Shown piece by piece: positions 18,636 through 27,146 of a DNA stretch of 64,000 bases (positions within the stretch are counted from its first letter, which is position 1; each line of letters opens with the position of its first letter). A program made the position numbers and the translations under genes. The notes beneath the pieces were generated by a model. It did not search any database. It worked only from the letters and a program-made list of their open reading frames with translations, and was not told the origin of the DNA. The DNA is from Martinezella lusitana (lineage in GTDB: Bacteria > Pseudomonadota > Alphaproteobacteria > Rhizobiales > Rhizobiaceae), in assembly GCF_010668395.1 (NCBI RefSeq), contig NZ_WUEY01000003.1, positions 496,001-560,000 of the forward strand, in the 5' to 3' direction.

Positions 18636-18663
18636 GGCAATCGACCGTAACAGGCCGATTGCC
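18636..18663 (-). terminator. Possible hairpin between doc and parC
   Basis: GGCAATCG (18636-18643) and CGATTGCC (18656-18663) form an 8-bp stem 23 bases beyond the parC stop. It lacks a T-run, so it could end the convergent parC and doc transcripts only weakly. Confidence 0.4.
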
Positions 18664-18685
18664 TCAAACTCAGTTCAACCAAGCC

Positions 18686-20944
18686 TCACCCGGAGAACCG
18701 TCCGCTTCTGGGGAAGCCCTTGGGCACGGCGCGGCCGGTGCCGGCGCGATCGCCCAGCCATTCCACCAGTTCGTCCTTGGTCTTGGTGAAGGTGCGGCCG
18801 GCGCTGTCTTCCCATGTCAGGCCGTCTGCAATCACGAAGCACCGGATATCGGAAATGCCGCCATCCTTGTAGCGCTGCAGGCGCACACCCTTGCCGCGCG
18901 ACATTTCGGGCACCTGCGCAAGCGGGAAGATGGCCATCTTGCGGTTCTCGCCGACGACGGCGACGTGATCGCCGGACACCGGCACCAGAAGCTTGGTCTC
19001 GTCCGGATAGGAGACGTTCATGATCTGCTTGCCCTTGCGGGTGTTGGCGACCAGTTCCGCCTCGGCCACGATGAAGCCGTTGCCGACCGTCGAGGCGATC
19101 AGTTGCTTGCGCTGCGGATCGTGGACGAAAGCGGTCAGCACGTCCTGATCGTTTTCCATATCCACCATGATCCGCAGGGGCTCGCCATGACCACGGCCGC
19201 CGGGAAGCTTGTCGCCACCGAGCGTATAGGCCTTGCCGCCCGTCGTGATGATGAGGATCTTGTCCGTCGTCTGCGCCGGGAAGGCGACCTTGAGACCGTC
19301 GCCTTCCTTGAAGGTCAGCGACGACGTATCGGAAATATGGCCCTTCAGGGCGCGGATCCAGCCCTTTTCCGAGACGACGACCGTGATCGGTTCTTTCTCG
19401 ATCATCGCCTGCTGGATGGCGGCGTCGTCGGCCTCGGGCGCCTCGGCGAACTGCGTGCGGCGGCGGCCGATGTCGGTCGCCTTGGCGAACTTCTTCTTCA
19501 CCTCGCCGATTTCCCAGGCAACCGTCTGCCACTGCTTTTCTTCCGAGGCCAGCAAAGTCTCGATATCAGCCTTCTCATTGGTCAGGCCATCGAATTCCTT
19601 GCGGATTTCGAACTCTTCCAGCTTGCGCAAGGAGCGCAGCCGCATGTTGAGGATCGCCTCGACCTGATTGTCCGTGAGCCCGAACCGCTCCATCATCACC
19701 GGCTTTGGCTCATCCTCCTCGCGGATGATGGCGATGACCTCGTCGATATTGAGGTAGGCGATCAGGAAACCGCCGAGGATTTCCAGGCGTTTCTCAATGG
19801 CGGCGAGCCGGAAGCGGGAACGGCGCAGAAGCACTTCGCGGCGATGGTCCAGCCACTCCTTCAGCACTTCGTTCAGCGCCATGACCTTTGGAATGCGGCC
19901 CATGGACAGGACGTTCATGTTGAGCGGGAAGCGGCTTTCCAGCTCCGTCAGCTTGAACATCGACTCCATGAGGATGGTCGCATCGACGGTACGGCTCTTC
20001 GGTATCAGGACGACGCGGATATCCTCGGCGGACTCGTCGCGAATGTCCTCGAGCAGCGGCAGCTTGCGGGCCAGCAGCAGCTCGGCGATCTTCTCGATCA
20101 GCCGGGACTTCTGCACCTGGAAGGGAATTTCCGTAACGACGATCTGGTAGCCGCCACGGCCCAGATCCTCGATCTCCCATTTGGAGCGAACACGGAAGCC
20201 GCCGCGTCCGGTCTTGTAGCTCTCGATGATGCTCCGGCGATCATCAATGATGATGCCGCCGGTCGGAAAATCTGGGCCGGGAATATAGAGTTCCACGAGC
20301 TTCTCGACGGTGGCGTCGCGATCCTTGATCAGGTGCAGCGCGGCGTCGCAAAGCTCATGGGCGTTGTGCGAGGGGATGGAGGTCGCCATGCCCACGGCGA
20401 TGCCGGAGGAACCGTTGGCAAGCAGGTTTGGAAAAGCGCCGGGCAGAACGATCGGCTCGGAGTTCGACTCGTCGTAGGTGTCGCGGAAATCGACCGCGTC
20501 CTGGTCGATGCCTTCGAGCAGCAGCTCGGAAACCGCCGTCATCTTGGATTCGGTGTAACGCATCGCGGCCGGGCTATCGCCGTCGATATTGCCGAAATTG
20601 CCCTGCCCGTTGACCAGCGTGTAGCGCTGCGAGAAGTCCTGCGCGAGGCGTGCCAGCGCGTCGTAGATCGATTGGTCGCCGTGCGGATGATAGTTACCCA
20701 TCACCTCGCCGACGATCTTCGCGCATTTGCGGAAGGCGGAGTTGGGGCGCAGTCCCATCTCGCTCATCGCATAGACGATACGGCGATGCACCGGCTTCAA
20801 CCCGTCGCGAACGTCGGGAAGCGCGCGTTGCGTGATCGTCGACAACGCATAGGCCAGATAGCGCTCCTCGAGCGCGGCCTTCAGGTCGACTGGAAGGATA
20901 TTGTCGTCGCCGTCACCGGACGGCGGTTTAAGATTTTGTCCCAT
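18686..20944 (-). CDS. parC: DNA topoisomerase IV subunit A
   Basis: The breakage-reunion subunit of topoisomerase IV, which separates daughter chromosomes. The 752-residue protein has the catalytic Tyr130 in [10 protein letters not shown], the helix-turn-helix region [18 protein letters not shown], and C-terminal beta-pinwheel repeats (for example [10 protein letters not shown] and [13 protein letters not shown]). At the quinolone-resistance position equivalent to E. coli Ser80 the sequence has Gln91 ([11 protein letters not shown]). The length and domain order fit ParC rather than GyrA. Confidence 0.95.
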   Translation of the reverse strand: MGQNLKPPSGDGDDNILPVDLKAALEERYLAYALSTITQRALPDVRDGLKPVHRRIVYAMSEMGLRPNSAFRKCAKIVGEVMGNYHPHGDQSIYDALARLAQDFSQRYTLVNGQGNFGNIDGDSPAAMRYTESKMTAVSELLLEGIDQDAVDFRDTYDESNSEPIVLPGAFPNLLANGSSGIAVGMATSIPSHNAHELCDAALHLIKDRDATVEKLVELYIPGPDFPTGGIIIDDRRSIIESYKTGRGGFRVRSKWEIEDLGRGGYQIVVTEIPFQVQKSRLIEKIAELLLARKLPLLEDIRDESAEDIRVVLIPKSRTVDATILMESMFKLTELESRFPLNMNVLSMGRIPKVMALNEVLKEWLDHRREVLLRRSRFRLAAIEKRLEILGGFLIAYLNIDEVIAIIREEDEPKPVMMERFGLTDNQVEAILNMRLRSLRKLEEFEIRKEFDGLTNEKADIETLLASEEKQWQTVAWEIGEVKKKFAKATDIGRRRTQFAEAPEADDAAIQQAMIEKEPITVVVSEKGWIRALKGHISDTSSLTFKEGDGLKVAFPAQTTDKILIITTGGKAYTLGGDKLPGGRGHGEPLRIMVDMENDQDVLTAFVHDPQRKQLIASTVGNGFIVAEAELVANTRKGKQIMNVSYPDETKLLVPVSGDHVAVVGENRKMAIFPLAQVPEMSRGKGVRLQRYKDGGISDIRCFVIADGLTWEDSAGRTFTKTKDELVEWLGDRAGTGRAVPKGFPRSGRFSG

Positions 20945-21174
20945 GGCCCTTGACTATCGGAGATGACGATTCCCGGCAAGAAATCGGTGGAAAGCACCTG
21001 TGGATGAAGGTGTTTCACGGATCTTGACACGGGCTATCGATACATTTTTGCTGCACTTGCTCTCGACGTTCAATCTCATTGGATTTTTTGAGAAAGATCA
21101 ATATAAGTCAGCGCAGTACACGCTCAATATGTACGTCCCCATCAATACTACGGGCTCAACGAGGAAACGCCATT

Positions 21175-22362
21175 ATGACTTTCTATCGGACCACGCGGCT
21201 GATGCTCTGCAGCGCTGCCATCCTGTCTTTCGCCGGCTCCGCCTTCGCACTTGACGGTAACGATCTCTTGAAGAAGATCAACGACGTGTACGGCCAGCAG
21301 GGCGGTTCGATCGCCGCCGAAGGCATCGACATCGACGGCGACACGGTAACGCTGAAGGGCGCCACTCTCAAGGCGACCGGTCTGGAAGACGGCATTCCGC
21401 TTGGCGACATCACGCTGGATGGCGTCGAAGAAAACGACGGCGGCTATACGATCGAGGAAATCGACTTTGCGGATGTCGACTTCAACAAGGATGGCGCGGC
21501 TGTATCCGCCACCGATCTGAAGCTGAACGGCGTCGAGATCCCGGCTGATGCGACCAAGGGCGACCTGAGCTCGCTTCTCTACTACAAGAGCGCCCATGCC
21601 GGCGCCGTGTCCGTTACCAAGGACGATGTCGAAGTGTTCTCGATCGAGGGCGCCGACGCCACGATGAACAAGCGCGACGACAAGTCTGGTCTCGATTTCG
21701 ACGCCAAGATCAACGGCATCAAGGCCGATCTCAGCAAGGTCGACGATCCGAAGGCCAAGGACGCCATCGAAGCGCTCAAGCTGCAGCAGGTCGACGGCAC
21801 CGTTGCCATGAAGGGCAGCTGGGAAATCGGCCCCGGCACGATCGACATCAGCGAATATTCCTTCGACTTCAAGGATATCGGCAAGCTGAACCTGGCCTTC
21901 AGCATTTCCGGCTATACCCCGGCATTTGCAAAGTCGATGCAGGATGCACTGAAGACGGTTCGCTCCAACCCGAACCAGCAGGAAGCACAGCAGTCGGCCG
22001 GCCTCGCCATGCTGGGCCTGCTGCAGCAGTTGACCTTCAACAGCGCCCAGGTTCGCTTCGACGATGCGTCGATCACCGCACGCGCGCTCGACTTCGCCGG
22101 CAAGCAGCAGGGCGTTACCGGCAAGCAGCTCGGCGACACGCTGAAGGCAATGACGCCGATCATGATGGCACAGCTTAACGTTCCGGAACTGCAGAACGCC
22201 GTTTCGGCTGCCGTTAGCGCCTATCTCGACAACCCGAAGAGCCTGACGGTTACGGCTGCTCCCGGCAAGCCGGTTCCGGTGCCGATGATCATCGGCGCTG
22301 CCATGGGCGCACCGCAGACGATCCCGCAGGTGATCGGCCTCAAGGTTTCCTCGAACGACTAA
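21175..22362 (+). CDS. Secreted protein of unknown function
   Basis: A 395-residue protein with a clear signal peptide (MTFYRTTRLMLCSAAILSFAGSAFA, cut before LDG). I do not recognise a family. The mature part has many short Asp/Gly-rich strands (GIDIDGDTVTLKGATLKATG, VDFNKDGAAVSATDLKLNGVEIP), suggesting a long beta-sheet, then a helical Gln/Ala-rich part. It is probably periplasmic. I chose the ATG at 21175, with ACGAGGAAA upstream. It stands alone, divergent from parC, and ends at a strong terminator. Confidence 0.75.
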   Translation: MTFYRTTRLMLCSAAILSFAGSAFALDGNDLLKKINDVYGQQGGSIAAEGIDIDGDTVTLKGATLKATGLEDGIPLGDITLDGVEENDGGYTIEEIDFADVDFNKDGAAVSATDLKLNGVEIPADATKGDLSSLLYYKSAHAGAVSVTKDDVEVFSIEGADATMNKRDDKSGLDFDAKINGIKADLSKVDDPKAKDAIEALKLQQVDGTVAMKGSWEIGPGTIDISEYSFDFKDIGKLNLAFSISGYTPAFAKSMQDALKTVRSNPNQQEAQQSAGLAMLGLLQQLTFNSAQVRFDDASITARALDFAGKQQGVTGKQLGDTLKAMTPIMMAQLNVPELQNAVSAAVSAYLDNPKSLTVTAAPGKPVPVPMIIGAAMGAPQTIPQVIGLKVSSND

Positions 22363-22386
22363 GCTGCCGTTCCCTGAAGCATTTGG

Positions 22387-22417
22387 AAACCCGGCGATTT
22401 CGGTCGCCGGGTTTTTC
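22387..22417 (+). terminator. Terminator, first of two identical copies
   Basis: Stem AAACCCGGCGA/TCGCCGGGTTT with a TTTCGG loop and a T-run, between the secreted-protein gene and the convergent TetR gene. 29 bases (22387-22415) are repeated exactly at 24344-24372. Confidence 0.9.
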
Positions 22418-22428
22418 TTTGCCGGCGA

Positions 22429-23085
22429 CTAAGGCTCCTGCCGCAGCTGATACTTCCTCAGCTCGCTGATCGCATGAGCCATCAGGGCGAGCAATTCTTC
22501 CGTCGTCGCGCCGTCGCGCGCCTGAACGGACATGCCCTGCACGATCGCCCCCAGAAAGCGCGCGAGCGAATGAGCGTCGGCACCCGGCCGCATGTCGCCC
22601 TCTGCAATGCCGCGTTCGATCCGCGTCACGAAAATCTCCAGCGTCTGGAGGCGCATGGAGGCGACATGATTGGCGATCGGCTCGTTTTCCTCGGCGCAAT
22701 TCAACACCGCCGTCGAGATCATGCAGCCTTTCGGATGCTCCGGCGCCGTGAAGATCGCGGCGGAATTCATCAGAAAGCGTTCGAAGGCCGTCACCGTATC
22801 CACCTTGTCGAGAAACGGATTGCCGGGCTCGGGCCGCGGCATGCGGCGATACTGGTCGAGCGTCTCGCGATAGAGCTCGGCCTTGGAGCCGAACGCCGCG
22901 TAGAGGCTTTGCGGCGTGATGCCCATCGCCGCTGTCAGATCGGCGATGGAAGAACCGTCGTAGCCATGTTTCCAGAAAGTGTCCCGCGCCGAGGCGAGAA
23001 CGGTTTCGCGATCGAACGCCGGCGGACGTCCACGCTTGCGCGGGGAAGAATTTTCCGTCTCTTCAATATTTTTCACAATGGTCAC
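22429..23085 (-). CDS. TetR/AcrR-family regulator
   Basis: A 218-residue one-domain repressor. The helix-turn-helix lies at about residues 27-72 (VLASARDTFWKHGYDGSSIADLTAAMGITPQSLYAAFGSKAELYR). The C-terminal part, with PKGCMISTAVLNCAEEN, resembles the TetR_C_16-like and AcrR groups. It is divergent from the serine hydrolase gene with a 66-base gap, so it probably controls that gene and itself. Ligand unknown. Confidence 0.88.
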   Translation of the reverse strand: MTIVKNIEETENSSPRKRGRPPAFDRETVLASARDTFWKHGYDGSSIADLTAAMGITPQSLYAAFGSKAELYRETLDQYRRMPRPEPGNPFLDKVDTVTAFERFLMNSAAIFTAPEHPKGCMISTAVLNCAEENEPIANHVASMRLQTLEIFVTRIERGIAEGDMRPGADAHSLARFLGAIVQGMSVQARDGATTEELLALMAHAISELRKYQLRQEP

Positions 23086-23128
23086 TCTAGAATTATTTCC
23101 CGATCTGGTTTATTCAGGAATGGTCATT
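23077..23128. promoter_or_regulatory. Candidate TetR operators between the divergent genes
   Basis: The sequence AATGGTCA occurs at 23077-23084 and again at 23119-23126, 42 bases apart, about four helical turns. The second copy is part of AATGGTCATT, a small palindrome. They flank the TetR start and the promoter region of the serine hydrolase gene. Binding is inference. Confidence 0.35.
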
Positions 23129-23151
23129 GTGATTATAGAAGGTTTTGCCCC

Positions 23152-24321
23152 ATGAGTCTTCCCCTGGAAAATTCCACGCGTCCAAGCGACGGCAGCCTTG
23201 CTGAAGGCGTCGATGCTGCGATTGACTCCGCTCTGGCGGACAAGAGACTGGTCGGGGCGGTAGTCCTGATCGCAAAGGACGGAGAGCTGGCCTATCACCG
23301 CGCCGCCGGGCTGGCGGATCGGGAAAACGACGTGGCGATGCAGGAAGATGCCATCTTCCGGCTAGCCTCCGTCACCAAGCCGATCGTCACCATCATCGCC
23401 ATGCGGCTTGTCGAGCAGGGCCGCATCGGGCTCCAAGACCCGATCACCAAATGGCTTCCGGATTTCCGGCCGCGACTGCCGGATGGGAGCGAAGCCGTCA
23501 TCCGTATCCGCCATCTCCTCACGCACACGTCCGGACTGGGTTATACCTTCGCGGAGGAGCAGGACGGTCCATATCATCGGGCCGGCGTATCCGACGGTCT
23601 GGACATACCGGGCCGATCAGTGGCTGACAACCTCCAGCGTCTTGCCAACGCGCCACTTCTCTTTACGCCGGGTGAGAACTGGCGTTATTCGCTGGCGATG
23701 GACGTGCTTGGCGGCATCATCGAAAAGGAAACCGGTCGCGCGCTCGGCGATGTGGTCGCAGAGCTCGTCATGAAGCCTCTCGGCCTTTCCGATACGGCAT
23801 TCGCGGTTCGGGATCGCAGCCGCCTCTCGGCCAATTACGTGAATGGCAATCCCCAGCCGCAACGAATGGAAGACGGTACGCTTGTTCCGATACTCGATGG
23901 CGTGATCCGCTTTGCGCCCGACCGGATATTCGATCCCGCCTCTTACCACTCCGGCGGTGCGGGCATGGCGGGAACGGCAAGCGATGTGCTGGCTATTCTC
24001 GACGCCATCCGCAAGGGCGGTGCGCCGCTGCTCTCACCCGATACGGTGAAAACGATGATGACCGATCAGGCAGGCGGCCATATGCAGGCGTTGCAGGCCG
24101 GTTTCGGCTTTGGCTATGGCTGGTCCGTCGTCACCGACCCTGTTGCGGGCCAGGTTCCCTTCTCCGCCGGCACAATCAAATGGGGCGGCGTCTACGGCCA
24201 CAGCTGGTTCGTGGACGCTGAAAAGGGCTTGACGGTGGTTGCCCTGACCAACACGGCACTGGAAGGCATGTGGGGGCAATTTACGATGGATCTGGCGAAA
24301 GCTGTTTACGCCGGGATCTAA
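23152..24321 (+). CDS. Serine hydrolase of the class C beta-lactamase family
   Basis: A 389-residue esterase/beta-lactamase-like enzyme. The nucleophile motif is SVTK (Ser73, Lys76) in FRLASVTKPIVT, and the second motif is the Tyr179 of NWRYSLAMD. A late GGVYGHSWF segment fits the third motif region. Many such proteins are esterases, not lactamases, and no signal peptide is visible, so it is probably cytoplasmic. AGAAGG precedes the ATG. It is divergent from a TetR gene, and both are bracketed by identical terminators. Confidence 0.87.
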   Translation: MSLPLENSTRPSDGSLAEGVDAAIDSALADKRLVGAVVLIAKDGELAYHRAAGLADRENDVAMQEDAIFRLASVTKPIVTIIAMRLVEQGRIGLQDPITKWLPDFRPRLPDGSEAVIRIRHLLTHTSGLGYTFAEEQDGPYHRAGVSDGLDIPGRSVADNLQRLANAPLLFTPGENWRYSLAMDVLGGIIEKETGRALGDVVAELVMKPLGLSDTAFAVRDRSRLSANYVNGNPQPQRMEDGTLVPILDGVIRFAPDRIFDPASYHSGGAGMAGTASDVLAILDAIRKGGAPLLSPDTVKTMMTDQAGGHMQALQAGFGFGYGWSVVTDPVAGQVPFSAGTIKWGGVYGHSWFVDAEKGLTVVALTNTALEGMWGQFTMDLAKAVYAGI

Positions 24322-24342
24322 CTGACACAGTGGCTCCAAACA

Positions 24343-24373
24343 AAAACCCGGCGATTTCGGTCGCCGGGTTTTG
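24343..24373. terminator. Terminator, second identical copy
   Basis: Same 29-base hairpin as at 22387-22415, here with an A-run before and T-run after it, so it can work in both directions. It lies between the convergent serine hydrolase and aspS genes. Confidence 0.88.
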
Positions 24374-24396
24374 CATTTCGTCAAGCCTGAAGAAAC

Positions 24397-26187
24397 TCAG
24401 TCCTTCTTGACCGGCGGCACCGGACGGATGGCAAGTTCACGCAGCTGCGTCGGCGTTGCGGCCGAGGGAGCGCCCATCAACAGGTCCTGTGCCTGCTGGT
24501 TCATCGGGAACAGCGAGATCTCGCGCAGGTTCTTGGCGCCGACGAGCAGCATGACGATACGGTCGATCCCGAAGGCCGCACCGCCGTGCGGAGGCGCGCC
24601 GTACTGGAAGGCACGGTAGAGACCGCCGAAGCGCTCTTCGACGTCGGCCTGGCTGAGGCCGACCTTTTCGAAGGCGGCAACCATGGTTTCCGGCGATTGG
24701 TTACGAATCGAGCCCGAGGCGATTTCGAAGCCGTTGCAGACGGCGTCGTACTGGAACGCCTTGATCGTAAGGGGATCCTGGTTCTGCAGCGCCTCAAGGC
24801 CGCCCTGCGGCATCGAGAACGGGTTGTGGGCGAAATCGATCTTCTTTTCTTCCTCGCTCCATTCGAAGAACGGGAAGTCGACGATCCAGCACAGCTCGAA
24901 ACGGTCGCGATCGATCAGGTTCAGCTCGTCGGCGGCGCGGTTACGCGCCTCGCCGGCAAATTTGTAGAACTTGGAGGGATCGCCGGCGACGAAGAAGCAG
25001 GCGTCGCCGTCATCGAGGCCGAGCTGAGTGCGGATCGCATCCGTGCGCTCTTCGCCGATGTTCTTGGCGAGCGGGCCGGCGCCTTCGAGCTTTTCACCTT
25101 CCTTGCGCCAGAAGATGTATCCGAGGCCGGGCTGGCCCTGGCTCTGCGCCCAGGCGTTCATGCGGTCGCAGAAAGCGCGCGAGCCGCCGGTCTTGGCCGG
25201 GATGGCCCAGACTTCGACCTTCGGGTTGGAGGCGATCATGTTCGCGAAGACCTTGAAGCCGGAGCCGGCAAAATGCTCGGTGACGGCTTCCATGACGATC
25301 GGGTTGCGCAGGTCCGGCTTGTCGGAGCCATACTTGCGGATGGCGACGTCATAGGGGATGCGCGGCCATTCCTTGGTGACCGGCTTGCCTTCGGCGAATT
25401 CCTCGAACACCTGGGTCATCAGCGGGCCCATAGTGTTCCAGACGTCTTCCTGCGTCACGAAGCTCATTTCGAGGTCGAGCTGATAGAACTCGCCCGGCAG
25501 ACGATCGGCACGCGGGTCTTCATCACGGAAGCACGGCGCGATCTGGAAGTAGCGGTCGAAACCGGCAACCATCAGCAGCTGCTTGTACTGCTGTGGCGCC
25601 TGCGGCAGCGCGTAGAAGGTGCCGGGATGGATACGGCTCGGCACGAGGAAGTCGCGCGCGCCTTCCGGCGACGAGGCCGTCAGGATCGGGGTCGTATATT
25701 CGGTAAAGCCGACGTCGCCCATGTGGCGGCGCATCGAGGAGATGACCTGCGTGCGCTTGACGATGTTCCTGTGCAGCGTGTCGCGGCGCAGGTCGAGGAA
25801 GCGATACTTCAGGCGAACGTCTTCCGGATAATCCGGCTCGCCGAAGACCGGCAGCGGCAATTCCTTGGCCGCGGAGAGCACTTCGATCTCCTGAGCATAG
25901 AGCTCGATCTCGCCGGTCGGCATGGTCTTGTTGACGGTATCGTCCGTGCGAGCCTTGACGAGGCCGTCGATGCGGACGACCCATTCGCCGCGAACGGTTT
26001 CGGCGAGCTTGAAGGCCGGAGAATCAGGGTCGGCGACGACCTGGGTGATGCCGTAGTGATCGCGAAGGTCGATGAACAGCACGCCGCCATGATCTCGGAC
26101 GCGATGAACCCAGCCGGAGATGCGGACGGTCGAACCGACGTCGGACTTGCGCAGGGCGGCGCATGTGTGGCTGCGATAGCGATGCAT
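24397..26187 (-). CDS. aspS: Aspartyl-tRNA synthetase, probably non-discriminating
   Basis: Charges tRNA-Asp. The 596-residue bacterial-type enzyme has the anticodon-binding domain ([29 protein letters not shown]), the class II motifs and the bacterial insertion domain, ending in the FGIDRIVML motif 3. His33 in RVRDHGG matches the His found in non-discriminating enzymes, which also charge tRNA-Asn before GatCAB amidation; discriminating enzymes have Leu. The ATG at 26187 has AGGA upstream and matches the family; the frame stays open further upstream without similarity. Confidence 0.95.
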   Translation of the reverse strand: MHRYRSHTCAALRKSDVGSTVRISGWVHRVRDHGGVLFIDLRDHYGITQVVADPDSPAFKLAETVRGEWVVRIDGLVKARTDDTVNKTMPTGEIELYAQEIEVLSAAKELPLPVFGEPDYPEDVRLKYRFLDLRRDTLHRNIVKRTQVISSMRRHMGDVGFTEYTTPILTASSPEGARDFLVPSRIHPGTFYALPQAPQQYKQLLMVAGFDRYFQIAPCFRDEDPRADRLPGEFYQLDLEMSFVTQEDVWNTMGPLMTQVFEEFAEGKPVTKEWPRIPYDVAIRKYGSDKPDLRNPIVMEAVTEHFAGSGFKVFANMIASNPKVEVWAIPAKTGGSRAFCDRMNAWAQSQGQPGLGYIFWRKEGEKLEGAGPLAKNIGEERTDAIRTQLGLDDGDACFFVAGDPSKFYKFAGEARNRAADELNLIDRDRFELCWIVDFPFFEWSEEEKKIDFAHNPFSMPQGGLEALQNQDPLTIKAFQYDAVCNGFEIASGSIRNQSPETMVAAFEKVGLSQADVEERFGGLYRAFQYGAPPHGGAAFGIDRIVMLLVGAKNLREISLFPMNQQAQDLLMGAPSAATPTQLRELAIRPVPPVKKD

Positions 26188-26264
26188 AGTATATATCCTG
26201 GACTTGGCGGGCCGCGGCGAAAGGACATGCAAGCCCCTCGCCTGCCGACGAGAAAATCGGGCGG

Positions 26265-26294
26265 AAAAGCGCACGGCGAGCCCGATTTGTCAAG
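26265..26294 (-). promoter_or_regulatory. Likely aspS promoter -35 element
   Basis: On the minus strand, CTTGACA (26294-26288) matches the rhizobial -35 element exactly, 101 bases before aspS. The -10 at the right distance is GCTTTT, a poor match, so the promoter is only probable. Confidence 0.35.
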
Positions 26295-26309
26295 GCTCGA
26301 ACACCGCTT

Positions 26310-26570
26310 CTATCTCGCCCTGGGCGGGCGAGAAAGCAAAAACTTAGGCTTAGATGAGGGCTCGCCCCTCATCTAAGCCTAAGTTTTTACAAGAGAGGGG
26401 GTAGGCAGGGACGCACAGAACCCTTGAATTATATTGAACAAGAAACAGACCCCCGCTCTTGCAATTTCAATGGCTTAGAAATTGCGTCAAGCTTTAGAAT
26501 GCCCTGTAAGCTCTGTTTCGCAATTCCTAAACCAATGAAATTGCTTTCTCGCCCGCCAAAGGCGAGATAG
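26310..26570. repeat. Large nested palindromic element (outer arms with three stem-loops)
   Basis: Outer arms 26310-26339 and 26541-26570 are inverted repeats of 30 bases with 3 mismatches. Between them lie three further inverted repeats in sequence: 26338-26360/26366-26388 (23 of 23 paired, 5-base loop), 26390-26402/26449-26461 (12 of 13) and 26461-26486/26519-26544 (23 of 26). The arms of one repeat abut the next, so the whole can fold as a four-way junction with almost no unpaired bases at the centre. Both outer arms, and both arms of the last repeat, can also fold as local hairpins. It lies between aspS and a DUF559 gene. I see no target-site duplication and no coding capacity. Confidence 0.85.
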
Positions 26571-26596
26571 GGTCCGCATACGCCTCACCTTCCGGT

Positions 26597-26953
26597 TCAT
26601 TCTCCGCTATTTTTCAATTCCGCGAGAATTGTCAGGCAAACTCCCTCGAGATTCGTCGTTACCTCGTGGTTCCAGACCCGCACAGTACGAAAGCCCTGTT
26701 GCGAGAAATAGGCATCTCTCTTTGCATCCCTTGTGCTTTCGGCATGTTGCGCGCCATCGACCTCGACGATTAACCGAGCTTCGAAACACACGAAATCGAG
26801 AATGTAACCATCGATCGGAACCTGCCGCTTGAATTTGAAGCCCTCAAGCTGGCTCCGACGCACGGCTTGCCAAAGCATATTTTCGGCCCTGGTGGCATCG
26901 CTACGCATTGCTTTGGCGAATTGACGTAGCCGATCCGGAACATCGCGACGCAT
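26597..26953 (-). CDS. DUF559 endonuclease-like protein
   Basis: A 118-residue single-domain protein of the DUF559 family, which has the restriction-endonuclease-like/Vsr-like fold. The expected active-site residues are present: Asp53 in GYILDFVCFEARLIVEVDGAQH, with Glu64 and Asp66, and Glu24 in RAENMLWQAVR. It is probably a small DNA nuclease; its target is unknown. It ends 27 bases before the palindromic element at 26310-26570 and points toward it. Such genes are common and mobile in alphaproteobacteria. Confidence 0.85.
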   Translation of the reverse strand: MRRDVPDRLRQFAKAMRSDATRAENMLWQAVRRSQLEGFKFKRQVPIDGYILDFVCFEARLIVEVDGAQHAESTRDAKRDAYFSQQGFRTVRVWNHEVTTNLEGVCLTILAELKNSGE

Positions 26954-27146
26954 ATGGTGCCTCCCCTTTCAGCTGGCGTTACACAGAGAGCATACAGCTC
27001 CCTCGATATCCGGCATGACGGACATCCCCGCCCATATCGACATCCGCAAGTAGCCGCTGCGGCAGTTTGGCTACCTCAATGCTATTGCTGAACACGATGG
27101 TCAACTTTAAACAGACATCGATATATCTTCGCTCCCGGAGCCTGAC

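Noticed and set aside
23152..24321. Antibiotic resistance beta-lactamase
   Set aside because: No signal peptide is visible and the second motif is YSL rather than YAN/YSN, so an esterase-like enzyme is more likely.
26338..26388. A simple aspS or DUF559 terminator
   Set aside because: The 23-bp hairpin has A/T runs on both sides and could terminate, but it is one part of the larger nested palindrome, so it was listed there.
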